From Chlorops oryzae (lineage: Eukaryota > Arthropoda > Insecta > Diptera > Chloropidae): 64,000 nt of DNA. Of this stretch, positions 10,138 through 19,830 are shown in pieces. Position 1 is the stretch's first letter; each line of letters begins with the position of its first letter. Location: NCBI GenBank assembly GCA_020466095.1, contig CM035809.1, forward strand, positions 6,002,723 to 6,066,722, in the 5' to 3' direction. The position numbers and the translations under genes are program-made. A model generated the notes under the pieces. That model was given only the letters and a program-made list of their open reading frames with translations. It had not been told where the DNA came from and did no database searches.

Positions 10138-11538
10138 CACTGAAAGAAATATCGGCAGTAATATTGAATAAAAATTTTCGTAAATATTTGAATACGAATT
10201 TTAGTCAATATAACGAATTTTCTTCATGCTGACGAAAATATTTGTAATATTGCAGAAATTTTGTGAATGGAACGAAAAAAAATTCTTCAATATGAGTTAA
10301 ATAGTTTAATCAATATAACAAAATTTCTTCATAGGTACGAAAACATTTCTTCATACTGAAGAAATTTTCTTACCTATGACAAAAGCTTTCGTAGGACATT
10401 TTAAAATTTAGAATTTTCGTATAAATGAAGAAATTTCTTCAATATGACGTAATTTGTTTGTTGATATGAAGAAATTTCGTTAATATAACAAAACGTATTC
10501 GTGAATATAAAGAAATTATTTTCGTAAATATGAAAAAATTTTTTCAATATGACGAAGAAATTGTCTTAAAATTAATTGATATATTAAATATAACGAATTT
10601 ATTTCGTATAAATAATGAAATTTCTTCAATATGACTAATGTAATTCTTGAGATATGAAGAATTTCTTCAATATTACGAAAAATTGAATATTTTTAAGAAG
10701 TTCTTGGGGTTGATGAGTCTTAAGGCAGAAGATTCAGCGTCATAAGCAAAGTTCGTCCATGAAGTGAAAACGCCTTTTTTATGGAAGCAGCGAAATTGTG
10801 TTTAATTTGAAAATTGAAAGAAAATATTGCCAGCGCTATAAATAATCTAAGTTAGTATAGTTTTGGAAACTCTCCTAACTTTAATAATAAATAAATAAAT
10901 AAAATTTTGAAAAATTTCTTTAAGTCCTTTCATAATATTTTAGAATTTTCGTCCTTTTAACCACACAATCATATATACATAAAATTGTTTTTTAATTCTT
11001 ATCGCGAGTCTTTATTTAGTCAATCATTATTGCTTGCAATGAGAAAGTTAATATACTGTTTTGTGTGTATGATATTTGGACGATTTTCTTGTCTATAAAA
11101 AATAGCAGATGTGAGACAGACGGGACTCACAACAGTTAATACATATGATGAAATTTTGAAATATATAAATATGAAGAAATTTCTTCAATATAACTAAGCA
11201 GGGTTGCGTATTTCAATAAATTTCTTCATATTGAAGAAAATCTTTTGTAATATTGAAGAAATTTATTCAATATCAATAATTATTTTCGTAGATATGAAGA
11301 AATTTCTTCAATATAACGAAGCAGGATAATATACTTGAAGAAATTTGACTAAAATAATTTCGTAGATATGAAGATATTTCTTCAATATAACGAAATGTTT
11401 TTCCTGATTTGAATTTTTTCATATTGAATATCGTCTTTATTCATATTGATTGCTTTTTTTAGTTAGCTCTATTTTTACTGCCGTTTCTTCAATAACGCAG
11501 CCCATTTCTTCAATATTACCTACGGATTTTTTTCGGTG
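10138..11538. mobile_element. 1.4-kb TA-flanked element filled with short palindromic repeats
   Basis: The element starts CACTGAAAGAAAT and ends as the inverted form ATTTTTTTCGGTG. It is flanked by TA at 10136-10137 and 11539-11540. Units 2 (about 35391-35400) and 3 (about 54791-54802) carry the uninterrupted site. The interior is not ordinary transposon sequence. Most of 10140-10690 and 11150-11440 is a degenerate array of the palindrome GAAGAAATTTCTTC joined by CAATAT(N)ACGAA-type linkers. There is no transposase. A Tc1/mariner-type non-autonomous element is the simplest reading of the TA duplication. Confidence 0.75.
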
Positions 11539-11946
11539 TAAGTACTTTCAGCAGCAATACCTTTTCCGTCCCTCTCTCTGTCTGTGTAAAGAGGTGAGTG
11601 TCTGTTCTCGTCTATTTTTGTCCTATAACGTCCACATTGCTTTTCAGTGAAAATTCTGGTCTTCCTGCCATGAGCCAGAAAGCTGCGATGCAAAAAACTA
11701 GTTTAACGCCATTTTTAAGTATGATGTGAAAAGATGGTCTTTATTCTAGATGAGGCTAGATGAGAAAGCTTTGCTGATAATCCATGAGCGAACGTGAATA
11801 ATTTTGGCACCCTGACTGTTTAATGAGCTCACATCGAAACTGCAAAAGAGAAGCACATGTGCCACTCATGTTTGCCACAAAAGCATAGTTGTAATCAGTT
11901 TTTTTTTAAAAGTTTAAGTGCCAAAATTTTAAGAATTTTTTACTTA

Positions 11947-12115
11947 GGGCCCATTTACACTTTTGACGTTTGACATCAAAAAAATTTGACTTCAAATTTT
12001 AAAATGATTTTTCGACTCAAAAAACGATTTTGATGTCAAAAATTCTTACGTGTATACTTTTAAGATTGTTTTGACATAGATTTTGAAAAAAATTATCAAA
12101 TGTGTAAATGCCCCC
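11947..12115. mobile_element. 169-bp palindromic MITE, Harbinger-like
   Basis: The ends GGGCCCATTTACAC and GTGTAAATGCCCCC are inverted, and TTA flanks both sides (11944-11946, 12116-12118). A 3-bp TTA target duplication with GGGCC-type ends fits PIF/Harbinger MITEs. The interior is a near-palindrome of TTTTGACATCAAA-like words. Confidence 0.65.
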
Positions 12116-12118
12116 TTA

Positions 12119-12234
12119 GCCTAGATTTCACCAAGCTATTTAAATAAAATTTAAATGAAAATTTTCTTTTTTTATATGAAATTTGACAGTTCGTTTCATT
12201 TAATTTTCATTTAAATAGCTTGGTGAAATCGGGC
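12119..12234. mobile_element. 116-bp palindromic MITE abutting the previous one
   Basis: The arms GATTTCACCAAGCTATTTAAA and TTTAAATAGCTTGGTGAAATC face each other, with TTA on each side. The left TTA (12116-12118) is shared with the neighbouring MITE, so the two elements are joined back to back by one TTA. Confidence 0.6.
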
Positions 12235-12490
12235 CTTATTCTTTATATAAATTTTCGTCAAAATCGGACGTCGGCAGCGGTTTGAATGCATGGTCGACGA
12301 TTTTTGCATGATGCGTTTTGAATTTGAGTCGAGTTGGAAAACTCCTTACAACTTCTAAGATTTTCTACCAATTTCAGCATACCATAACATTTTGGAAACG
12401 TAAAATACGCAGTTATTGTTTCAAAGCAAAGTAAAACTTTTATTGAAACACATGATAGATCGTTGTAAAGGTACATTCTTCCTCTTTTAA

Positions 12491-13337
12491 TCCTTCTGCA
12501 CTCTTTGGGTCAAAATGACCCAATTTCAAATTAAGTTTCGTTGAATGACCGACTTCAACTTTCTGTATTGATGTAATGTTTTATTTTATCCATAAAAATA
12601 TCAAATAGATGGGATATCTTTAAAAAACAATAAAATAAATTTATTTTTGTTTTACATAGAAGCATATATAGGTTTTTCAAACACATGAAGCGTTTGTGGT
12701 TCATTTTGACCCCATTGACATTTTAGTTGGCCGACAGAATGATAAATTCCTATATTATATGGACTGAAATTAACCCTTCTTGGAACAGCAACTAAATGTT
12801 CAGATGCCGATTGTACCTCGCGGATCTAAGAAATCAGTTGATAAGACCACATATTTTGCGACGGCAAAGACTGCCTTACGGAAAATCGGCCAAGAATGTT
12901 GTATAAGCAATTCAAAACACAAGACAAAGGTCAGAACGTGCCCTTGAAATGGCATCCGGTTCGGAATCTCTTTCCACAAGTAAGAATACCATCCGTGTGT
13001 CTTTCATCGAGCCTTCAGGAAAAAAACAGCGCTGTTTCTTTTGTCCCCATGATAAAAATTCAAATAAATATTCAACTATTTGCGAAAAATGCCGAAAATA
13101 TGTTGCAAGCAACATAGTACTACGGCTATTGTTTGCCTAGATTGTGGAAATAAGTCTTAAAATAACTTAATGTAATATTTATCTTTATAAATATGAAACA
13201 AAAAACCTTAAATTTATAACAAAAAATGAAATAAAATTTATTTAAAAAAAAAAAAAAAAAAAAAATTATTTTATTATCTTGGGTCATTTTGACCCAAAAG
13301 ACAAAAAGTGTTACTTTTTTGAAAGAATGCAGAAGGG
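12491..13337 (+). mobile_element. Degenerate piggyBac-like element
   Basis: TTAA flanks the element at 12487-12490 and 13338-13341. Unit 2 has a single TTAA at the equivalent place (35792-35795). The ends are TCCTTCTGCACTC and GAATGCAGAAGGG, with internal mirror copies of TGGGTCAAAATGACCC near both ends. TTAA targets and CCCTT-type ends are the piggyBac hallmark. A transposase tail survives on the + strand around 13015-13145: a Cys-rich run with RCFFCPH, ICEKCRKYV and, one frame over, VCLDCG, like the C-terminal zinc-binding region of piggyBac transposases. It is frameshifted and lacks the catalytic domain, so the element is dead. Confidence 0.75.
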
Positions 13338-14352
13338 TTAAGCAAGATACATAAAATGCAAAACATATATATACTTTCTGAGATTTTGAGAAAAATCTAG
13401 AAATTGGCCCCAAAATTTCGAAAATCGTCCTCCTGACCACAAAATCGAATTTTAAAAAACAAAATTGGGTTTTCACATATGATCTGATTTAGTGATCCAA
13501 AAAATAACCATTACAAACCAGAAAAAAAATTAAAGTTTCATTTTGGAGAATCTGCTGGTCGTGGTATTGATGCAAATCGCGGAGAGCACAATTTGGCTAC
13601 TGATTTGGAATTTAACATAGGAATGGAACTACCTGCTGCCAATATTGGAGCTGCTGGATCCTACGCTGCTCGAAATTCTGCTTCTCTATGGGGTACTCCT
13701 GGAGCATCTGCTGGTCAAAAGGCTGCTATAGGAGCATTGAATAATGGAGTGTCAACTTATCAAAGGAATTCTGCTGAATTGTCAGCTGGTTAGAGTCCGA
13801 CCGAAGGTTCGGCTTCGGCTTCGGTTTGCCGAACATTCGGCCTAAAAATGACCTTCGGCATCGGCTTCGGCCACAAAAGGCCGATTATTTAGCCGAATAT
13901 AATTTTTTTCTAAAATAGCGCCTATAGCGACTCACATGTCCGACAGTTCTAAAAATGGTTTGCTTTTTCTTTTGGTATGAGGAACAGGGTTCACTATGTA
14001 AATTACCACATCACTCACATATTTTACTTTTCAATCGAAAGATTATTTACTTCGTGAGCCAACTATAAGTACAACAAAAATTCCTTTATGTTCTGCAGAA
14101 AAAGCTAACCTTGCTGAGGTGAATACATGTTCCACTGCATGATTGCATCGTACAATATACAACATTTTGAACTATAATATAAGACTATTTGATTTTGAGT
14201 TTTAAAGGTGCTTGCCCACTTGGCAAGTAAAAAACTTAACAAGTAAATTGCTTTCGCTTGCCAAGTGTGATTGATAAAAAAGCATTTTAAGCAAGTAAAA
14301 TTGTTCTTGATAGAAAGTTTTAGAGCAAAAACAACCTTGTTTCTTCAGTTCT

Positions 14353-14506
14353 GTTCCATACTAGGCGACAGTCGCCGGAGACACATTTTGTTTTGAAGAA
14401 GAGAGAGGGCCGGGGAAGAGAGAGGGGTGCTGTTCTCTCTCTTCTCCGACCGTCCCTCGCCTTCAAAACAAAATGTGTCTCCGGCGACTGTCGCCTAGTA
14501 TGGAAC
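14353..14506. repeat. Near-perfect hairpin, 46-bp arms
   Basis: Bases 14353-14398 and 14461-14506 are exact reverse complements, containing GCGACAGTCGCCGGAGACAC and its complement. The GA-rich/CT-rich centre continues the pairing imperfectly. An RNA across it would fold into a roughly 150-nt stem-loop. It is probably a small palindromic MITE nested in the hAT-like element. Confidence 0.8.
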
Positions 14507-14654
14507 AGGACTCAGGAAGTCAAAGCACTTAATTTGCCAAGTCATCTTGAGCAAAAAAGTTTGTTCACGTTATTTTTATTTAATTGGTAACGAGAATTGT
14601 AGTTTTGTTTTCTGTTACTAAAACACTAAAAATTTACTGATTTGTTTAAAATTA

Positions 14655-15300
14655 AAACCAAAAAAAAAAAAAAGATAAGGTGTTATAGTCACGCGAGCCT
14701 GACAATAAAATACCCGACACAGACACACATGTTTAAATAATTTTTGAACCACGCCCAAAACACACAACCATTCAGAAAGAATATTCAAGTGGTTTTTAGG
14801 GCCATTAGGGGCCCCATATACTGACATTTGTTAAAATTCTTTATGAAAACCGACCCTTTGACACGCATACTTTTCCAATTTTTTTTGGAATTTCTAATCG
14901 GAGTCTTAAATATACGCTTAAATTCTAACTTTCATTGAAATATTGCGAAAAATTACGATTTTGAGGCGGTTTTGGGCTTTTTGTGACAGACCCTAGGACT
15001 GGAGGTACCCCTAAAAATGGTCCGATCGGGCCCATTCTCGAACTTGTTCTTACTCATGTCTCTGTGAGTACGCATACTATTTAGTCAAGATAGCTCAACT
15101 CCTTCGATAAGAAATCTATATACAACAGACGGCCAGTCAGACGGACATGAACAATCGAATCTCCTGGTGACGCTGATAATTTCTATATTTTTTTTTGTAT
15201 TGTCTATCTCGACTGGTTCTGGGCTGGGTGTTACACACAACCACACAAACGCAATATATCCTCGACACAGAGTGTGTCGGGTATAAAAAGGGAAATTGGT
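14655..15300 (-). mobile_element. Dispersed DINE/mini-me-like non-autonomous repeat nested in the hAT-like element
   Basis: Read on the minus strand it begins TTTTTATACCCGACACACTC, continues with GATATATTG and TGTCCGTCTGACTGGCCGTC, and ends near a GTCGGGTATTTTATTGTCAG hairpin-like region and a T-run. The same layout (TATACCC...GGTATA start, CCGTCTGTCCGT region, terminal hairpin then TTCTTACTTGTTT) appears at 39341-40380. These features resemble the DINE-1/mini-me class of fly repeats. Ends are approximate. Confidence 0.45.
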
Positions 15301-16044
15301 TGTGTAGTTGTTTTTTTTTACAGCTTCGGCTTCGGCTTCGGTCTTCGGCCGAAGTTTAAGCCAATGGCCGAACATCGGCTTCGGCTTCGGCCAAAAATTT
15401 CACCTTCGGTCGGACTCTACAGCTGGTGAAGGTGCTGCTTTCAGAGGGACTTTTGACTTTGATTCTGATGCTGCAATATCTGTTGACGTACCCTTATCAC
15501 TTTCGGTGGGAAGTTCTGCTGGTAGACGCAATCGGTTTAAACCCTATGCCTTCTTCCAAATGGTTACAAAATTGATAGGTTCGGACACATTTTTGGCATG
15601 TCTTGGAGCAATTTCCTCAGGTCTGAGTTTCTTCGACCATATCTCCGTAAAATTTTGGTCGATCGTAGTTTCGTTGCTTTCCTTTGAAAGATAGTTTTAT
15701 GACCAAAAATATCTGGGAACATAATGTATTTAAAAAATGAGTTTAAAGCTGAGAAATTCTAAATTTTATCATTGAAGTCGGAAAAATCTCATATAAATTT
15801 TTTTTTCCAACTTTCAATCCGCTTGCGCGGTATGAAGATGCAGCTTATTTTGAATTTTTTTTTACACAAAATTATTTTTTAAACATAAGGAAACATAATT
15901 TTACTATTCCAACGCGATCATAGAACTTTCGTAAAAACGACCCAGCCTAATACATATGTTCTTTTTTTTCGGGTTACTGTTAATTTTATTTTTCAATATT
16001 TCGACTGAAATGATCAGTAATCATCAGGAATGTGTACAAAAATA

Positions 16045-17332
16045 TTAGGTGTAGTAAAAAGAAATCCATTATTTTTGCATTAAATTGAGGGCTTTATTTA
16101 AGATAGTTAGAATGACCCGATTTAGGTCAAATATGCGCCGTTTTGTTCGATAACTTGTTGCCATTTTAAAGGTAATTTCATTATGCCTCTCTCATAGAAG
16201 CCCTCGTTCCTATTAGCAAAAAATTGAGACAGTCGAATTTCAGAAGCCTCTCTTGAAGCGAATGTTTCACTAGCAAAATTGTTCGCCATGGACAGGAACA
16301 GATGGTAATCACTTGGTGCCAGGTCCGGACTATAAGGTGGATGCAGAAGAACCTCCCAACCAAACTCCCGGAGCTTCTGGCGAGTTACTATCGATGTGTG
16401 TGGCCTGGCGTTGTCCTGATGGAACACAATTCCTCTCCTATTGGCCAAAGCTGGCCGCTTATGGGCGATTGCTTCCTTCAGACGCTCCAATTGTTGACAG
16501 TAGAGTTCCGAGTTAAGAGTTTTGCCGTATGGGAGCAGCTCATAGTAGATAATTCCCTGCCAATCCCACCAAACACACAGCAAAACCTTCCTGGCCGTCA
16601 ATCCTGGCTTGGCCACCGTTTCCGCCGGTTCACCGTGTTTCGACCACGACCGTTTTCGCTTGACGTTGTCGTAAGTGACCCACTTTTCATCACCAGTCAC
16701 CAACCGCTTCAGAAATGGGTCGATTTTGTTGCGGTTCAGCAGCGATTCGCAGATGGAAATTCGGTCTATGAGGCTTGTTTGCGTTAACTCGTGTGGCACC
16801 CATACATCGAGCTTCTTTGTGTATCCAGCCTTATTCAAATGGTTCCAAACGGTTTTTTGTGCAATCTTTAGCTCTTTTGCAATCGAAACAGTGCTAACAT
16901 GACGGTCGGACTCGATAATTTCCATGATTTTATCGACATTTTCGACAATTGGCCTTCCAGTGCGTGGTGCATCCTTGACATCGAAGTTACCGGAACGGAA
17001 TCGACGAAACCAAAATTGCGCATGATTGGCTGTTACAGTATCAGGTCCATAAACGCTATTCACATTTTCAGCCGCCTGGCTTGCGTTTTCTCCCTTATGG
17101 AAGAAAAACTGTAAAATGTAGCGAATTTTCTCTTTGCTGATGTCCATCTTTGACAAGCTCTCAAACAAAACTGAATCAATCAATCAAAAAAGTGTCAAAA
17201 AAGCTTTTTTAGTAGGAACTGTCATCTTTCTAATGCCCCCTAGCGGAACACGATCGGACTTATACAACGCGAGATGCAGATAAATAACGCCATCTATTGG
17301 AAAAATAATGGATTTCTTTTTACTACACCTAA
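16045..17332 (-). mobile_element. Apparently intact mariner, 1288 bp
   Basis: The two 31-bp terminal repeats, starting TTAGGTGTAGTAAAAAGAAA, are perfect reverse complements (16045-16075 and 17302-17332). TA flanks both (16043-16044, 17333-17334). Length, ends and the uninterrupted transposase frame are all as expected for a full-length mariner. The element sits inside the Penelope-like remnant. Identical ends and an open frame suggest a young insertion. Confidence 0.92.
16122..17147 (-). CDS. Mariner transposase, 341 aa, open reading frame intact
   Basis: This enzyme cuts and reinserts the surrounding mariner at TA sites. I place the start at the ATG at 17147 (MDISKEKIRY), since the longer open frame upstream lacks an ATG. 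The N-terminal helix-turn-helix pair is visible (GENASQAAENVN... and VSTVSIAKELKIAQKTVWNHL), as is the linker motif WVPHEL. The D,D34D catalytic triad reads GDEKW, HQDNARPH and YSPDLAPSDYHLF, with all three aspartates kept. Length matches the family norm of about 345. The subfamily is not settled: the WVPHEL and YSPDLAPSD motifs are family-wide, and the sequence is clearly not the Himar1/irritans type found at 32492-33783. Confidence 0.93.
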   Translation of the reverse strand: MDISKEKIRYILQFFFHKGENASQAAENVNSVYGPDTVTANHAQFWFRRFRSGNFDVKDAPRTGRPIVENVDKIMEIIESDRHVSTVSIAKELKIAQKTVWNHLNKAGYTKKLDVWVPHELTQTSLIDRISICESLLNRNKIDPFLKRLVTGDEKWVTYDNVKRKRSWSKHGEPAETVAKPGLTARKVLLCVWWDWQGIIYYELLPYGKTLNSELYCQQLERLKEAIAHKRPALANRRGIVFHQDNARPHTSIVTRQKLREFGWEVLLHPPYSPDLAPSDYHLFLSMANNFASETFASREASEIRLSQFFANRNEGFYERGIMKLPLKWQQVIEQNGAYLT

Positions 17333-17334
17333 TA

Positions 17335-17591
17335 TATAAAACAAAAAGTATAAATGTATCACATTGTGTCAAAAATTTTGACATTTTTACATTTAATTTG
17401 TAAACATGAGCGCAATTATCTGTATCTGTTTTATAATTGTCAGAATTGTTCTTTAGGTCTAATTTGTGTGCTGCTATCGTCGTTTTTAATTTTGATTTTG
17501 TTGTTCCGACAATTGCTTGTCCGCATATGTCATTGTAAGCTCCGTTGCATGTTAATTTGTATATTGCATTTGATTTGTCCATTTTATCCAT
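17335..17591 (-). pseudogene. GIY-YIG endonuclease fragment of a Penelope-like element
   Basis: The minus-strand frame reads NAIYKLTCNG...ICGQ then IVGTTKSKLKTTIAAHKLDL. This parallels the YKI.C..C...YVGTTK..LKTRI..HK pattern of the GIY-YIG domain in Penelope-like elements. The tyrosine of the second motif is replaced by isoleucine and the frame then runs into mariner sequence, so it is not functional. Confidence 0.6.
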
Positions 17592-17609
17592 TTTTGATTT
17601 TGTATTGCT

Positions 17610-18760
17610 AAATTATTTATTTAGTGTGTTGTAAGATCTAGGGGCTAGTTGATACTTATTTTTTTCATATAATTTAGTCTTCTTCAGGTCTTCGGTATCT
17701 TCCTTCCACGTATGTCACTCCTTTAAATATATATAATTCTTTTTAGACTTGTGCGATAAATATTTATAGATATGTATCAAAAGCTGCTAGGCTCATTTCA
17801 GTACTTCAAGGTGAGGCATGGGAGAAGCTGTTATATGAACACTAAATTTTTGGCCTAGGCTTTGTGGTATTCCTTGTTTAATAGAGGTCTAACATATAAC
17901 GTGGATATGATAGGCGAGCCTGAAAATCGACTAAATGGCTCACATAAACTGATCTGTTTTTTTTAAAGCGCAAACTTCTTTAGGCGCATTGAGCAGGGGT
18001 AAATCTTAAGGTTAAATATGCATTTTTTTGTGTTGTCACCGCCATACTCTAATGTGCGTCGCTCACGTATAGCATTTAAATCTCGGGCGAACCGAGAATC
18101 TGGAAATTCATTGATGGAAAAGGGGGAAAAAATTATTTCCAAAAAATCTTTTGTGGTCACGAAAAAATTCTACAAAAACTTATGCAATTGTAATGACATC
18201 GCAATTCAAATTTTCAACAACTAATTCCACAATAATTCATATATAAAAATAATGGCTTAAACTAACACTTTTCGACTAGTATAAAAAAGTTCCAGTCGCC
18301 ATAGCACTTGTTTAGAAATAATTAGTTTTGAGACGCTTGCTTAGAAATAATTTTTCAATACATAGCGCACCCAGTTTTTACAACACGGCGCATCCTTGGG
18401 CATGTGTTCGGAGAAGTGGACAGATACCGTATATTGGCAGCGTACTGTGAATGTCATACATTCTGGGCTGCACGTACTCGAGCACCTCCTGTACATAGTT
18501 CCGGTTAGGAGACTACAGCAGAGAGGGAAAGAATGAGAAAACAAATTATTTGAATTTTGTCGCTCTTCACACAAGCCGTCAAGTTCAAAGTTCTCACTTC
18601 TAATGGCAATTCCAATAACTGCACATTTTTTTCAAAGAGTCAAGAGACCAGTTTTCATGAGAGTTGATAACCAATCGAATCTCAGGGAAACGCTAAGCAT
18701 TTCTGTAGATATTTTGTATAAGCAGTCTCGATTGGTGCTGCACGTTACACTTATGCTTAT
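17610..18760. other. Intergenic stretch with no supported gene
   Basis: I see only AT-rich sequence and incidental short frames. The longest (18341-18574, minus, 77 codons) has several cysteines but no recognisable domain and no paralogue in the window. A TATAAAAAAG word near 18280 is not followed by a convincing gene. Confidence 0.4.
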
Positions 18761-19826
18761 GGGGCATTCCACGCGAAGCGGGCAACGAAAAAAGGTGATG
18801 TTCTGAAAATCGTTCATATTCGGCTCAATTGTACCTCTATGAGATATGAATTAGGGGGCAAAAAATTTTGGCTGAAAATCCGTTAGTTTTGAAAATATAG
18901 GCTTCTAAACATTGCCGCACATGAAAATAAGGTTTTGTTTGAATGCAAATATTCTAACTAAATTTTTTTTTCTCAAAAATAAATAGTAATGATTTGTGTA
19001 GAAAATTTAACAAATTTTCTAATAATAAGAACAAAATCACAAATATAATTTTTTTTCAGTGTAAAATCAGAGATAAAAATTTCAAAGCAAAATCTAAACA
19101 ACTTAGCCTTTTTTAATTTTTTTTTAAATTTTTTGTATTAAAGCCCAAAATGTTAAGAACATACTGTATAAGTTTAATAATGGGCCAAAAGTGGTTTGGG
19201 AGCTAGAGCACTTAAAGCACACACGCATCGCTTATTATGAATGAACAATATATTTCCCATTGTTATTCAGTATAAAAGTAATTACTTTCGATTCCTAGAG
19301 ATGGCGCTTATGATTGTTTTTGCTGTAAACATGCAAAGCATAAGCGCAACGTACCATTTTAGGCGATGCGTGTGTGCTTTAAGTGCTCTAGCTCCCAAAC
19401 CACTTTTGGGCCCATTATTAAACTTTAAGTATGTTCTTAACATTTTGGGCTTTAATACAAAAAATTTAAAAAAAATTAAAAAAGGCTAAGTTGTTTAGAT
19501 TTTGCTTTGAAATTTTTATCTTGATTTTACACTGAAAAAAAATTATATTTTGATTTTGTTCTTATTATTAGAAAATTTGTTAAATTTTTATACAAATCAT
19601 TACTATTTATTTTTGAGAAAAAAAAATTTAGTTAGAATATTTGCATTCAAAAAAACCTTATTTTCATGTGGGCAATGTTTAGAAGCCTATATTTTCAAAA
19701 CTAACGGATTTTTCAGCCAAAATTTTTTGCCCCTAATTCATATCTCATAGAGGTCAATTGAGCCGAATATGAACGATTTTCAGAACATCACCTTTTTTTC
19801 GTTGCCCGCTTCACGTGGAATGCCCC
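18761..19826. mobile_element. Foldback element, 1066 bp, with about 465-bp inverted arms
   Basis: The left arm (18761-19231) and right arm (19363-19826) are nearly perfect reverse complements, starting GGGGCATTCCACG. Only a 131-bp loop separates them. TTAT occurs directly on both sides (18757-18760, 19827-19830), a likely 4-bp target duplication. No protein is encoded. A transcript would form a hairpin of more than 450 bp. Confidence 0.85.
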
Positions 19827-19830
19827 TTAT

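Larger units (their letters stand above)
13791..15419. mobile_element. hAT-like element, 1629 bp, with 8-bp target duplication
   Basis: The inverted ends TAGAGTCCGACCGAAGGT and ACCTTCGGTCGGACTCTA lie between direct copies of CAGCTGGT (13783-13790 and 15420-15427). The uninterrupted paralogue at about 36240-36247 has one such site. An 8-bp duplication with TAGAG-type ends indicates the hAT superfamily. Both subterminal regions are packed with TTCGGC/GCCGAA hexamers, probable transposase-binding repeats. No transposase is present. Other repeats are nested inside (14353-14506 and about 14655-15300). Confidence 0.85.
561..15543 (+). repeat. Segmental duplication unit 1 (gene A to truncated C-terminal copy)
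   Basis: From just upstream of gene A to the end of the broken C-terminal copy, this stretch is paralogous to units 2 (20931-36387) and 3 (41456-55270). Shared landmarks in the same order are the promoter and gene, a 3' flank, a stretch around 8340-9970, a stretch around 11541-11690, and (with unit 2) the C-terminal fragment. Unit 1 lacks about 2.5 kb present in unit 3 (49304-51841). It carries private insertions at 6815-8323, 10138-11538, 12491-13337 and 13791-15419. Confidence 0.8.
13545..15543 (+). pseudogene. 5'-truncated C-terminal copy of the repeat-protein family, split by a hAT-like insertion
   Basis: Two pieces, 13545-13790 and 15428-15543, together encode the family's C-terminal region in one frame (GESAGRGI..., ELPAANIGA, QKAAIGALNNGVSTYQRNSA, then VPLSLSVGSSAGRR). 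They are separated by a 1629-bp transposon plus one 8-bp target copy. Signal peptide, promoter and repeat array are absent. The last residues differ from the other copies, because the frame runs past the usual stop into unrelated sequence. The unit 2 counterpart at 36001-36387 is unbroken. Confidence 0.8.
15960..17600 (-). mobile_element. Penelope-like retroelement remnant, interrupted by a mariner
   Basis: On the minus strand a GIY-YIG-type segment (17591 down to 17335) is followed, after the mariner at 16045-17332, by a short AT-rich tail (16042-15960). The tail carries GATGATTACTGATCATTTC and a CGAAATATTGAAAA motif of the kind seen at the 3' ends of insect Penelope-like elements. The reverse transcriptase domain is missing. 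Confidence 0.5.

Noticed and set aside
16302..16787. 161-codon + strand ORF inside the mariner
   Set aside because: It is the antisense shadow of the mariner transposase.
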